In this document: piece after piece, positions 37,217 through 48,332 of the stretch
Numbering within the stretch: position 1 is the stretch's first letter
Layout of the letters: every line of letters begins with the position of its first letter
Origin: Rubellimicrobium thermophilum DSM 16684
GTDB taxonomy: Bacteria > Pseudomonadota > Alphaproteobacteria > Rhodobacterales > Rhodobacteraceae
Direction of reading: 5' to 3'
Assembly (NCBI RefSeq): GCF_000442315.1
Contig: NZ_KE557320.1
Span: 66,380-130,379, forward strand
Length of the DNA: 64,000 nt
Made by a program: the position numbers and the translations under genes
The notes under the pieces: generated by a model
Seen by the model: the letters and a program-made list of their open reading frames with translations, nothing else
Told to the model about the DNA's origin: nothing
Databases searched by the model: none

Positions 37217-38818
37217 ATGAACAGATTTCTCGCAGGCATCGCGGCGGCGATGCTGGGGCTTGGCGTCGTCTCGACCGACGCGCTGGCCGAAACCCCGCCG
37301 GATCAGCTTGTCGTGGCGACATCGCTGGCCAATGTGCTGACCCTGGACCCCGCTGACATCGTCAGCCGCGAGGGGGCGCAGGTGATGAACGCGGTCTACG
37401 AGACGCTGGTCCAGATCGATCCTCATGACCGGAGCCGGATCATTCCCGGCCTCGCCGAAAGCTGGGAGATCAGCGAGGACGGGCGTTCCATCACCTTCCA
37501 TCTGCGCGAGGCGAATTTCGCCTCCGGCAATCCGGTGACGGCGGCGGATGTGGTCTGGTCGCTCACCCGTCTGATGAGCATGAATCTGGCGCAGGCCTCC
37601 TTCCTCAAGACGCGCGGATTCACGGCCGAGACTGCCGCCGAGAGCTTCGTGGCGCTGGACGAGCGCACCTTCCGGCTGAACCTGCCCAAGCCCGATGACC
37701 CGCGCCTGGTGATGATGGTCCTGGCGGTTGGGGGCACGGGGGCCGTGATCGACCATGTCGAGGCTCTCCGCCATGAGGTGGACGGCGATCTGGCGCAGGG
37801 CTGGTTGCGGCTGAACTCGGCAGGGTCGGGCCCCTATGTCGTGCGGGAATGGCGCTCGAACGAGCTCATCCTGCTCGAGCGGAACCCCAATTACTGGGGC
37901 GAGGCGCCGGCCATGCGCCGGGTCCTGATGCGGCATCTGCCCGAATCGCAGACCCAGCGTCTTCAGCTCGAACGCGGGGATATCGACATCGGCTATTCCC
38001 TGCTCTCTGCCGATCTGCAGGGGCTGGAGGCGAATCCCGATGTCGTGGTCGCCAGCGAGCCGAGCGCCGGCTTCTACTATCTGGGCGTGTCGATGAAGGA
38101 CGAACGCTTCGCCAACCCCCTCGTCCGTCGCGCCCTGGCCCATCTGATCGACTATGAGGGGCTGAACCGCTCGGTCATGCCCTATTTCGGTCAGCCCCAT
38201 CAGAGGCCGATTGCCGCGGGGGTGATGGGAGCGCTGCCCGATCCGGGCTACCGGCTGGATGTCGAGACGGCGCGCGCCCTGCTGGCCGAGGCCGGCTATC
38301 CCGACGGGTTCGATGTCACGCTGCGGGCTTTGGCCGAGCCGCCCTTCATCAATATCGCGACCGCCCTGCAGGCGACCCTGGCCCAGGCCGGGATCCGCGC
38401 CGAGATCATCACCGGATCGGGCGACCAGATCTATGGCGCGATGCGGGAGCGGAACTTCGAGCTGATCGTGGGGCGCGGCGGCGGCGGAACCATCCCGCAT
38501 CCGGATTCGAATCTGCGGGCCCTGGTCTACAATCCCGACAATTCGGACGAGGCCGCCCTGACCAATTTCCAGGGCTGGCGGACCAGCTTCCATGACGAGG
38601 AGCTGAACCGGATGATCGACGAGGCCCTGCTCGTCCTCGATCCCGAGGAGCAGCGCGAGGCCTATGAGGCGATCCAGATCCGCTATGACGAGCTGGCCCC
38701 CTCGCTCATGATCTTCTCGCAGGTGGTGGTGTCGGTGGCCTATCGGGACGATGTCGAGGGGCTGATCATCGATCCCTGGCATACCCGCTTCCAGATGATC
38801 GAGAAGCATCGCGAGTGA
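37217..38818 (+). CDS. Peptide/oligosaccharide-type ABC substrate-binding protein
   Basis: A 533-residue family 5 periplasmic binding protein (DppA/OppA fold). The signal peptide is MNRFLAGIAAAMLGLGVVSTDALA. Conserved features are LTLDPADIVSREGAQVMNAVYETLV, the cluster signature AESWEISEDGRSITFHLRE, SGPYVVREWRSNELILLERNPNYWG and RALAHLIDYEGLN. The permeases and ATPases it needs are the dppBCDF-like genes at 45851-49417, at the other end of the island. With the uronate enzymes between them, the cargo is probably a uronic-acid-containing sugar, not a peptide. The RBS GGGAGGACAG precedes the ATG. Confidence 0.88.
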   Translation: MNRFLAGIAAAMLGLGVVSTDALAETPPDQLVVATSLANVLTLDPADIVSREGAQVMNAVYETLVQIDPHDRSRIIPGLAESWEISEDGRSITFHLREANFASGNPVTAADVVWSLTRLMSMNLAQASFLKTRGFTAETAAESFVALDERTFRLNLPKPDDPRLVMMVLAVGGTGAVIDHVEALRHEVDGDLAQGWLRLNSAGSGPYVVREWRSNELILLERNPNYWGEAPAMRRVLMRHLPESQTQRLQLERGDIDIGYSLLSADLQGLEANPDVVVASEPSAGFYYLGVSMKDERFANPLVRRALAHLIDYEGLNRSVMPYFGQPHQRPIAAGVMGALPDPGYRLDVETARALLAEAGYPDGFDVTLRALAEPPFINIATALQATLAQAGIRAEIITGSGDQIYGAMRERNFELIVGRGGGGTIPHPDSNLRALVYNPDNSDEAALTNFQGWRTSFHDEELNRMIDEALLVLDPEEQREAYEAIQIRYDELAPSLMIFSQVVVSVAYRDDVEGLIIDPWHTRFQMIEKHRE

Positions 38819-38832
38819 CGGGCCAGGGGTGC

Positions 38833-38856
38833 GGGGCGCGGGAGAGGCCGCGCCCC
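38833..38856. terminator. Bidirectional hairpin between binding-protein gene and udh
   Basis: A perfect 9-base stem, GGGGCGCGG and CCGCGCCCC, loop GAGAGG, 14 bases after the binding-protein stop. It sits between convergent genes, as a shared terminator would. No U-tract is seen. Confidence 0.55.
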
Positions 38857-38947
38857 GGACCGCCATTCCCGCGCCGGCCTGGACCGGGCTCCGGATCGCA
38901 GAAGGGGGCGCCGAAGAGGGGGCGGGGCGCAGCACCCGCCCCGGCCG

Positions 38948-39745
38948 TCATCCGTCGCGGTGGATGGGATCCTGGGTGAAGCGGCCGCCCTGGAAGATCG
39001 CCAGCGGAGAGTCGGGGGCAGGGCGCGGCATGTTCTGCTCGATCCTGTCGCGGAAGCGCTCGGCATTGTCCCGGGGGGTCCAGCCCAGATAGGCAACCGC
39101 GCCGTTGTCCCACCAGGCCGCGGCATTGGCCGAGACGCCCCAGATCACCGGACAGCCGAGCCGCGGCACGCGCAGGATGCAGTCGATCAGGGATTCGAAG
39201 TCGTCATGGGACAGCCATGTCGACAGCATCCGGTGATCGCGCGGTTCCTCGAAGCAGGATCCGATCCGCACCAGCGCCGTTTCCTGCCCGAACTTCTCGA
39301 AATAGAGGCGGGCGAGGGCCTCTCCGAAGCATTTGGAGACGCCGTAGAGACCATCCGGCCGGAAGGGGACGGTGGCATCGAGACGCTGATCCTGCGGATA
39401 GAAGCCCACTGTGTGATTGGAGCTGGCAAAGATGATGCGCGGCTGGCCATGGGCGCGTGCGGCCTCGTAGAGGTTGTAGACGCCGCGGATATTCGCCTGC
39501 AGGATCCGCTCGAAGCGATCCTCGACCGAGATGCCACCGAGATGGAGGATGGCATCGCAGCCGGCCACCAGGCGATGGACGGCCGCCTCGTCCGCCAGAT
39601 CGCAGGGCATCAGCTCCTCATGCGGGGCGGCGGGCCCCAGATCGGCGATGTCCGACAGGCGCAGGACCCTTGCGCGCGAGGCCAGGCGCCTGCGCATCAC
39701 CCTGCCCAGATTGCCGGCTGCGCCCGTGATCAGCAATCGTTCCAT
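38948..39745 (-). CDS. udh: Uronate dehydrogenase
   Basis: Udh oxidises D-galacturonate or D-glucuronate with NAD+ to the aldaro-1,5-lactone, the entry step of the oxidative uronate pathway. It is a 265-residue extended SDR of normal length. GAAGNLGRVMRRRL is the NAD motif, FASSNHTVGFYP carries the catalytic Ser, and YGVSKCFGEALARLYF the Tyr-x-x-x-Lys. GSCFEEPRDHRMLSTWLSHDDF matches the Agrobacterium enzyme closely. The ATG at 39745 has an AGGAAGGA RBS; an upstream ATG at 39793 would run through the candidate operator. It is divergent from the FadR-type regulator gene. Confidence 0.93.
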   Translation of the reverse strand: MERLLITGAAGNLGRVMRRRLASRARVLRLSDIADLGPAAPHEELMPCDLADEAAVHRLVAGCDAILHLGGISVEDRFERILQANIRGVYNLYEAARAHGQPRIIFASSNHTVGFYPQDQRLDATVPFRPDGLYGVSKCFGEALARLYFEKFGQETALVRIGSCFEEPRDHRMLSTWLSHDDFESLIDCILRVPRLGCPVIWGVSANAAAWWDNGAVAYLGWTPRDNAERFRDRIEQNMPRPAPDSPLAIFQGGRFTQDPIHRDG

Positions 39746-39780
39746 ATCGTCCTTCCTGCGGTCCAATGGGGTGATGGGCA

Positions 39781-39796
39781 ATACATCATACAAATT
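39781..39796 (-). promoter_or_regulatory. Candidate operator in the udh leader
   Basis: ATACATCATACAAATT, AT-rich in a GC-rich setting, 36-50 bases before the udh ATG. Its core ACATCATACAAA is loosely related to the ACAACAYATRAT motif before the binding-protein gene and before kdgD. It is an FCD-regulator-like site by position only. Confidence 0.35.
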
Positions 39797-39889
39797 ATGG
39801 GAGATGTCATCCCATGTCGAGTCTGGGGGCGCGGCGGTCTTGACTTGCTGTCATGCGGGCGGGATAGAAATGGGAACGACGAGCCAGGG

Positions 39890-41627
<1,738 letters not shown>

Positions 41628-41628
<1 letters not shown>

Positions 41629-42764
41629 TGCGGATCGCCGCCATCCGCACTCATCTGCTCGGATCCCCCCTCGCCCATCCCTATGAAAGCGCGACGATGC
41701 GCTTCGATCGGCGGGCCCATCTCCTGGTCGAGGTCATCTGCGATGACGGGACGACGGGCTGGGGGGAATGTCTCGGCCCGGCGCGGCCGAATGCGGCGAT
41801 GGTCCGCGCCTATGCCGAATGGCTGATCGGCCAGGACCCGCTGCAGACGGAGCGGATCTGGACGACCCTCTACAACGCCTTCCGCGATCAGGGACAGCGG
41901 GGGCTGGCGGTGACAGCCCTGTCGGGAATCGACGTCGCCCTCTGGGATATCAAGGGTCGGCATTTCGGGGTTCCGGTCTCGCTGCTTCTGGGGGGGCGGT
42001 TCCGCGACGAGGTCCGCGCCTATGCCACAGGCGGGTTCCGCCGCCCGCGAGGCGACCCGATCGCGGAGACCGCGGCCGAGATGGCAGCCCATGCCGCAGC
42101 CGGTTTCCAGGCCTGCAAGATCAAGATCGGCTTCGATCCGGCCGAGGATCTGCAGGTCATCGCCGCCGTGCGCGAGGCGATCGGCCCCCGCATGCGGCTG
42201 ATGATCGATGCCAATCACGGCTACGATCCCCTCGAGGCGATCCGCCTCGGCCGCGCGGCGGCCGAGCATGACATCGACTGGTTCGAGGAACCGGTTGTTC
42301 CCGAACAGATCGGGGCCTATCGGGCCGTCAGGGCCGGCCAGCCGATCCCGCTGGCCGCGGGCGAGACCTGGCATACCCGATGGGGCATGGAGGAGCCGAT
42401 CCGGACCCGGGCGGTGGACATCATCCAGCCCGATCTGGGCGGCTGCGGCGGCTTCACCGAGGCCCGGCGCATCGCCGATCTGGCCGCCCTGCATGGGCTG
42501 CGCGTCGTGCCCCATGTCTGGGGAACGGGGGTGCAGATCGCCGCGGCGTTGCAGTTCCTGGCCGCGCTGCAGCCCGAGCCCCTCCGCCATCGGCCGCTCG
42601 ATCCGATCCTCGAATTCGACTGCACCGAATGCCCCTTCCGTCAGGCGATCCTGACCCGGCCGATCGGCCATGAACAGGGTGTGGTGCGGATCCCCGATGG
42701 CCCCGGTCTGGGCATCGGGATCGATCAGGCTGCCCTTCGCGAATTTCGGATATCGGACTCATGA
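41628..42764 (+). CDS. gci: D-galactaro-1,4-lactone cycloisomerase
   Basis: Gci opens D-galactaro-1,4-lactone to 5-keto-4-deoxyglucarate in the oxidative galacturonate pathway. It is an intact 378-residue enolase-superfamily protein, very close to the Agrobacterium enzyme. FESASMRFDRRAHLL-like N-terminus, second-strand Lys pair in KIKIGFD, metal ligands D, E and E in MIDANHGYD, WFEEPVVPEQ and AAGETWHTR, and the C-terminal His in VVPHVWGTGV are all seen. It starts within the kdgD stop (TGATG) and overlaps gli by ATGA. Intact and well conserved, it supports the function of the island. Confidence 0.93.
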
Positions 42765-43654
42765 CGCTCATCCGTCGCTGCACGGGAAACCCGCCGCGGA
42801 TCGCCCTGCCGAAGGGGGCGATCGACACCCAGGTGCATCTGTATCTCCCCGGCTTTCCGGCGCGGCCGGGCGGCCCGCCCCTTCCGGCAGGCGATCTGCC
42901 CGGCCCCGATCAGTATCGTTCGGTGATGCGCTGGCTGGGCATCGGGCGGGTGGTGATCACGCAGGGCAATGCCCATCAGACCGACAATGCCAATCTCCTC
43001 GCCTGCCTGCGCGAGATGGGCGACATCGCCCGCGGCGTGGCCGTGATCACGCCCGAGACCCCGGCCGCCGAGATGGAGGCCCTGGCCGCCGCCGGGGTTG
43101 TCGGGGCGCGGATCATGGATCTGCCGGGCGGCGCCGTCGGTCTGGACCGGCTCGAGGCGATCGACGCCCGAGCCGCAGATATCGGCTGGATGCTGGCCAT
43201 CCAGTTCAACGGCAGCGCCCTGCCGGATCTGGCACCGCGCCTGGCGCGCCTGCGCAGCCGCTGGGTCCTCGATCACCACGGCAAGTTCCTGGACGGCGCC
43301 GGTCCGGCCCATCTCGATGCCCTCAGGCGGCTGATCGACGGGGGAAGGACCTGGTTCAAGCTTGCCGGCTGCTACGAGGCCTCGCGGCTCGGTCCCCCGG
43401 ATTATGCCGATGTGGCCGCCGTCTCGCGCGCGATCGCCGCCCATGCCCCGGAGCGGATCGTCTGGGGAACCAACTGGCCGCACAACCTGATCCGGACGAC
43501 CGAGGCCTATCCCGATGACGCCCGCCTGGCCGACACCGTCCTGGGCTGGCTGCCCGATGCGGCGGCGCTCGGACGCGCTCTCGTGACCAACCCCGAGGAG
43601 CTCTACGGCTTTCCGCCCTTTTCCGATCCGTCCCCAGCCGAAGCGACGCCATGA
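42761..43654 (+). CDS. gli: D-galactarolactone isomerase
   Basis: Gli converts the 1,5-lactone made by Udh to the 1,4-lactone used by Gci. It is a 297-residue amidohydrolase-superfamily protein (COG3618 branch). The AIDTQVHLYLPGF motif replaces the usual HxH with QxH, VLDHHGKFLDG carries conserved His, WFKLAGCYEASR is a mid-barrel strand, and IVWGTNWPHN is the C-terminal Asp-region motif typical of the family. The order kdgD-gci-gli with ATGA overlaps matches the function, as in Agrobacterium. It overlaps the second enolase-superfamily gene by 4 bases. Confidence 0.9.
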   Translation: MTLIRRCTGNPPRIALPKGAIDTQVHLYLPGFPARPGGPPLPAGDLPGPDQYRSVMRWLGIGRVVITQGNAHQTDNANLLACLREMGDIARGVAVITPETPAAEMEALAAAGVVGARIMDLPGGAVGLDRLEAIDARAADIGWMLAIQFNGSALPDLAPRLARLRSRWVLDHHGKFLDGAGPAHLDALRRLIDGGRTWFKLAGCYEASRLGPPDYADVAAVSRAIAAHAPERIVWGTNWPHNLIRTTEAYPDDARLADTVLGWLPDAAALGRALVTNPEELYGFPPFSDPSPAEATP

Positions 43655-44798
43655 TCATCACCGATGTCTCGGTCACGACCTTCCTGACCACCACCCGCCG
43701 CCATGTGGACAGCGCCGGCCATGCCCATCCCGGACCCCCCCATCGGGTGCGGCAATCGCTTCTGACCCTGCGCAGCGAGGACGGGGCCGAGGGCTATTCC
43801 TTCGCCCCGCCGGAGGTTCTCCGTCCCTTCCTGATCGAGGCCCATGTCCGCCCGGTGCTGATCGGTCAGGACCACCGGGACCGCGAACGGCTCTGGCAGG
43901 CGCTGGCGCATCGTCAGCGCGGTTCGGCCGGGCAGCTGTCCGACCGGACGCTGGCTGCGGTCGATGTCGCGCTCTGGGATCTGGCCGGGCGATCCCTGGG
44001 GATCCCCGTCTGCAAGCTGATCGGGGGATACCGCGACAAGGTCCCCGCCTATGGCAGCATCATGTGCGGGGACGATCTCGAAGGCGGCCTTGCGACACCC
44101 GAGGACTATGCCCGCTTTGCCGAACGGCTCGTGGCGCGCGGCTATCGGGGCATCAAGCTGCACACCTGGATGCCCCCCGTCGCTGGCGCCCCCGATGTCC
44201 GGCGGGATCTGCAGGCCTGTGCCGCCGTGCGCGAGCGGTCGGCCCCGACATCCATCTGATGCTCGATGCCTATCACTGGTATTCCCGGACCGAGGCTCTG
44301 GCCCTGGGCCGCGGGCTGGAGAAGCTGGGCTTCGACTGGATCGAGGAATGCATGGACGAGCAGTCCCTGTCCTCCTATCGCTGGCTGGCCGATCAGCTCG
44401 ACATCCCGGTGCTCGGCCCCGAAAGCATCGGCGGCAAGCACTGGCACCGGGCCGAATGGATCATGGCCGGGGCGGTGGACATCCTGCGCACCGGCGTGAA
44501 CGATGTCGGCGGCATCACCCCCGCGCTCAAGACCATGCATCTGGCCGAGGCCTTCGGCATGGACTGCGAGGTGCATGGCAACACCGCGATGAACCTGCAT
44601 GTCGTCGCCGCCTGCGGCAACTGCCGCTGGTATGAACGCGGTCTGCTGCATCCCTTCCTCGATTACGACGAGGGGGTGGACTATCTCCGCTCGCTCTCCG
44701 ATCCGATGGACGAGGACGGATTCGTCCATGTGCCCGACCGCCCCGGTCTGGGCGAGGACATCGATTTCGACTTCATCGAGAACAACCGCATCGCCTGA
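43651..44798 (+). CDS. Second enolase-superfamily (mandelate racemase-like) enzyme, one frameshift
   Basis: About 382 residues after repair. The mandelate-racemase-type barrel has GIKLHTWMPP at the second strand (Lys-x-His, not Lys-x-Lys), metal ligands in LMLDAYHWYS, WIEECMDE and LGPESIGG, then DVGGITPALK and EVHGNTAMNLHV with a terminal His. The frame breaks near 44237 where one G is missing, after which VGPDIHLMLDAYH continues. It overlaps gli by ATGA. This is not Gci. The Lys-x-His signature suggests an acid-sugar dehydratase of uncertain substrate. It may broaden the island to another aldonate or aldarate. Confidence 0.8.
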
Positions 44799-44843
44799 AC
44801 CGCCGCAGGGGGGGAAGGGGCTGCACCCCCGCCCCGGCCCCGC

Positions 44844-45867
44844 TCAGAGATGGTCGCGCAGAAAGCGGGCCGCCTCGTCCTGGATGGATCGGGGACAGAG
44901 ATGGGGACCGGCAAAGAGGGCGCAGTCCGCCACCCCACCGGCTGCTGCCGCGATCGCCCGCAGATCGGCAAAGGCCGGCCGGACGGCCTCGGCGGGGAAA
45001 TGCCGGTCCTCGGTCCCCACGCGCAGGAAGAGGGCCCTGTCGGCCGCCAGACCCGCCAGATCGGGGAAATCGGCCCGGCCGGCCAGCGCCGGATGCAGGG
45101 TGTAGAAGGCCGAATGCCCCTCGATCATCGGGTTGCCGGCACGCAGCAGCAGAGAGGCCCGCCCCATCCAGGACAGCGCCACGACAGCCCCGGACCCGCC
45201 CCGACAGGGCCGCCGCCTGAAAGGCCCGGAACCCCCCGAAGGAGAAGCCCCAGACGCCGATCCGTCCGGGATCCACCTCCGGCAGGGCGGCCAGAAGTTG
45301 CAGCGCCTCCAGATCCTCGGCGGCGACGATCCCGGCCAGCGACCAGCCCAGCCGCAGCGCCTGGCTGGCCACGGCCTGTTGCCGGGCATGGCCGCCATAC
45401 TGGCGCGTGCCCCAGCCGAAGGCATCCGCGCAGAGCACGACATGGCCCTGCCGGGCCAGCGCCTCGCCGACGAAGAGCCCATCGTAATGCGGCCCCGGAT
45501 CCGGCGGGACGGATCCGTCGGGGATCATCTTGCGCCATCCGCGGTCGAAGCGGCCGCCATGGTCGTGCATCAGCAGGATCCCCGGCCGCCGCCCCTGCGG
45601 GCGGGCGGGACGCAAGAGGGCGGCCTCGCCGCTGCCACCGGTGGCATAGGTCAGATGCAAGGATGTCAGATGCAGACCGTCCGGACGCTCTGACTCCGCC
45701 AGGCGGATCACGGCGGGGGGGGTGCGATGGGGGGGCAGGCTGTTCCGCCAGACCCGGCGCAAACGGGCCTGCCAGCGCGGAAAGGGCGGCCGGAAGTCCA
45801 GGTCGGGGACCAGGGCATCGCGCCGCGCGGCGAGGAGGGGCGGCAGATCCTCAGCGGCCCCGTTCAT
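44844..45867 (-). CDS. Alpha/beta hydrolase, one frameshift
   Basis: About 340 residues after repair. The fold is dienelactone/acetyl-xylan-esterase-like: GILLMHDHGGRFDRGWRKM with the oxyanion loop, the nucleophile elbow GFSFGGFRAF, and, in the shifted frame, VGTEDRHFPAEAVRP with the Asp and GPHLCPRSIQDE with the His. The extra base is at CCCC 45188-45191. It overlaps the dppF-like stop by 17 bases, so it is the last gene of the transporter operon. It probably removes an acyl or methyl ester from imported sugar; the substrate is unknown. No signal peptide, so it acts in the cytoplasm. Confidence 0.8.
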
Positions 45868-46597
45868 GCTCGAGCGAGGCCTCGATCAGCTGTCGGGCAT
45901 AGGGATGGCGGGCGCCGTTGCCGATCAGCGCCGCGCGATCCAGGATCTCGACGATCCGGCCCGCCTGCATCACGGCAAGGCGGTCGCACATGTGATCGAT
46001 CACGGCGAGGTCATGGCTGACCATCACATAGGTGAAGCCCCGGCGCCGGCGCAGCTCGCTCAGCAGGTTCAGGACCTCTGCCTGGACCGAGACATCGAGC
46101 GCCGAGGTGGGTTCGTCCAGCAGCAGGACCGCCGGCTCGAGGATCAGCGCGCGGGCGATCGCGACCCGCTGCCGCTGCCCGCCGGAAAGCTGATGCGGAA
46201 AGCGGTCGAGGAAATGGAGGGGCAGCCCCACCTCGGTCAGGGCGCGCTCCAGACGCTCCTGCGGGCGGTCGAGCCGGTGGATGCGGATCGGCTCGGACAG
46301 GGCGGTGCGAACGGACTGGCGCGGATGCAGCGATCCGTAGGGATCCTGGAACACCATCTGCACGCTGCGGCAGCGCTCCTGCAGGGGCATGCGGCGGATA
46401 TCGGTCCCCCCGATCCGGATGCGCCCCTGCCAATGGACCATCAGCTGGGCGATGCATCGCAGGACGGTGGACTTGCCCGATCCGCTTTCCCCCACAAGGC
46501 CGAAGCATTCTCCCGCCGCGACCGAAAAGCCGATCCCGGAGAGGATCGGGACATCCCCCAGCCGGATGGACAGATCCTCGACATCGACAGGTTTCAT
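45851..46597 (-). CDS. Peptide-type ABC transporter ATPase 2 (DppF-like)
   Basis: A 248-residue ATPase. Walker A is GESGSGKSTVLRCI, the signature is LSGGQRQRVAIARALIL, Walker B is AVLLLDEPTSALD and the switch His is VSHDLAVIDHMCD. The C-terminus ends near HPYARQLIEASL, shorter than many DppF proteins but complete. It overlaps DppD by ATGA (46594). It forms the transporter with the three genes upstream and, by inference, the binding protein at 37217. The product name comes from the family, not from any evidence for peptides. Confidence 0.88.
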   Translation of the reverse strand: MKPVDVEDLSIRLGDVPILSGIGFSVAAGECFGLVGESGSGKSTVLRCIAQLMVHWQGRIRIGGTDIRRMPLQERCRSVQMVFQDPYGSLHPRQSVRTALSEPIRIHRLDRPQERLERALTEVGLPLHFLDRFPHQLSGGQRQRVAIARALILEPAVLLLDEPTSALDVSVQAEVLNLLSELRRRRGFTYVMVSHDLAVIDHMCDRLAVMQAGRIVEILDRAALIGNGARHPYARQLIEASLEHERGR

Positions 46598-47445
46598 GGC
46601 TGTGGCCCGATGGGTTCTTTCCAGTCCGCCCGGCGTTCGGGCACTTTCAGGGGGCTGCGGTCCCCTCCGATGCGCGGCTGGGCCGCCAGCAGGGCCTGGG
46701 TATAGGGATGCCGCGCCCGTTCCAGATCGGCCGCCGGCAGGCTTTCGACCACCCGCCCGGCATACATGATCAGCACTCGGTCGCAGAAATTGCGCACGAG
46801 GTTGAGGTCATGGCTGATCATGAGAAGACCGATGCCCCGTTCGGTCACCAGCCGGTCGAGGATGCGCAGCACCTGCAGGCGCACCGTGACATCCAGCGCC
46901 GAGGTCGGTTCGTCCGCGATGACCAGATCGGGCTCCGGCAGAAGCATCATGGCGATCATGATCCGCTGGCCCATCCCGCCCGAGACCTCGTGCGGATACA
47001 GGTGATAGACCCGCCGCGGATCGGCGATCTGCACCGCCTCGAGCATGGCCAGGCTGCGCTCCCTGGCCTCGGCGCGGGAACAGCGCAGATGGATCCGGCA
47101 GGCCTCGGCCACCTGGTCCCCGACGCGGCGGATCGGATTGAGCGAGAATTTCGGGTCCTGCAGGATCATCGACATGCGCCGCCCGCGCAGGTGGCGCATC
47201 GCCCTCTCGGGCAGGGAGAGCAGGTCCATGCCGTCAAAGGTCATCCGTTCGGCGGTGATGCGGGCCTGCGGCAGGAGCCGCAGCAGGGCGCGTCCCAGCG
47301 TGGATTTGCCCGAGCCGCTCTCGCCGACGATGCCGAGCTTCTCGCGCCTCAGCGTGAAGGAGACATTGTCGACGGCCAGGGTCGCTCCGTGCTCGCCCGG
47401 ATAGAGGACGCTCAGGCCGCGCAGATCCAGAAGGGGGGCTGTCAT
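46594..47445 (-). CDS. Peptide-type ABC transporter ATPase 1 (DppD-like)
   Basis: A 283-residue ATPase. Walker A is GESGSGKSTLGRALL, followed by the QDPKFSLNPIRRVGDQ region, signature VSGGMGQRIMIAMMLL (a Met for the usual Gln), Walker B LVIADEPTSALD and MISHDLNLVRNFCDRVLIMY. The C-terminal HPYTQALLAAQPRIGG is the DppD-type tail. The ATG at 47445 (MTAPLLDLRGLSVLY) overlaps the dppC stop. Pairs of such ATPases drive family 5 importers. Confidence 0.9.
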   Translation of the reverse strand: MTAPLLDLRGLSVLYPGEHGATLAVDNVSFTLRREKLGIVGESGSGKSTLGRALLRLLPQARITAERMTFDGMDLLSLPERAMRHLRGRRMSMILQDPKFSLNPIRRVGDQVAEACRIHLRCSRAEARERSLAMLEAVQIADPRRVYHLYPHEVSGGMGQRIMIAMMLLPEPDLVIADEPTSALDVTVRLQVLRILDRLVTERGIGLLMISHDLNLVRNFCDRVLIMYAGRVVESLPAADLERARHPYTQALLAAQPRIGGDRSPLKVPERRADWKEPIGPQP

Positions 47446-48332
47446 GGCATTGCTCTCCCGGTCATCTGCCGCGGGTCGAGCGCATCGCGCAGCCCGTCGC
47501 CGACGAGGTTGAAGGCCAGGCTGACCAGCAGGATGGCCAGACCCGGAAAGGTGACCAGCCACCAGCTGTCGATCATGTAGCGGCGTCCGGTGGCGATCAT
47601 CGCTCCCCATTCGGGAAGCGGCGGCTGGGCGCCGAGTCCCAGAAAGCCCAGACCGGCCGCCGTCAGGATCACCGTGGCCATGTTCAGGGTCAGCCGGATC
47701 ACCACAGAGGGCAGGCACATCGGCATGATCGACCTGACGATGATCCGCAGGGTCGAGGCGCCCTGAAGCCGGGCGGCGGCGACATAGTCGGTGGCCCGGA
47801 AGGTCAGGGTTTCGGCCCGCGCCAGGCGGGCGATGGGCGGCCAGGAGGTCAGGGCGATGGCGATGATGGCGTTGTTCAGGCTCGGCCCCAGCGCGGCGAC
47901 AAAGGCCAGCGACAGGATCAGGGCGGGAAAGGACAGGAAGATGTCGGTGATCCGCATCATGATCCGGTCGAACAGCCCGCCGACATAGCCCGAGGCGGTG
48001 CCGATGATCAGGCCGATCGGCCCGACGATGACGGTCACCAGGGCGATGATGCGGAGGGTGATCCGGGTTCCGAAGACCAGCCGGCTGTAGATGTCGCGCC
48101 CCAGTTCGTCGGTGCCGAACAGATGGCCGCCGCCGGGCGGGCGGAGCGTGTTGTCCAGATCGACCGCATGGGGGTCATGGGTGGCCAGCAGCGGCGCGAA
48201 GAGCGCGATCAGAAGCAGCAGCCCGATGATGGTCAGACCGAAGGCCGAGGGCGGGTTGCGCAGCAGCGCGCGCAGGATGTTGCCCAGCGGACGCAGCAGG
48301 GGCAGGCCGGTGGAACGGGGCAGGGCGGTCAT
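47442..48332 (-). CDS. Peptide-type ABC transporter permease (DppC-like)
   Basis: A 296-residue inner-membrane permease with about six helices. The N-terminal helix SAFGLTIIGLLLLIALFAPLLA is followed by the family motif HLFGTDELGRDIYSRLVFGTRITL. The EAA loop for ATPase docking is VAAARLQGASTLRIIVRSIMP. The C-terminal LGLGAQPPLPEWGAMIATGR is typical. It overlaps both dppB (48332) and dppD, indicating strict operon coupling. Cargo specificity comes from the binding protein. Confidence 0.92.
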   Translation of the reverse strand: MTALPRSTGLPLLRPLGNILRALLRNPPSAFGLTIIGLLLLIALFAPLLATHDPHAVDLDNTLRPPGGGHLFGTDELGRDIYSRLVFGTRITLRIIALVTVIVGPIGLIIGTASGYVGGLFDRIMMRITDIFLSFPALILSLAFVAALGPSLNNAIIAIALTSWPPIARLARAETLTFRATDYVAAARLQGASTLRIIVRSIMPMCLPSVVIRLTLNMATVILTAAGLGFLGLGAQPPLPEWGAMIATGRRYMIDSWWLVTFPGLAILLVSLAFNLVGDGLRDALDPRQMTGRAMP

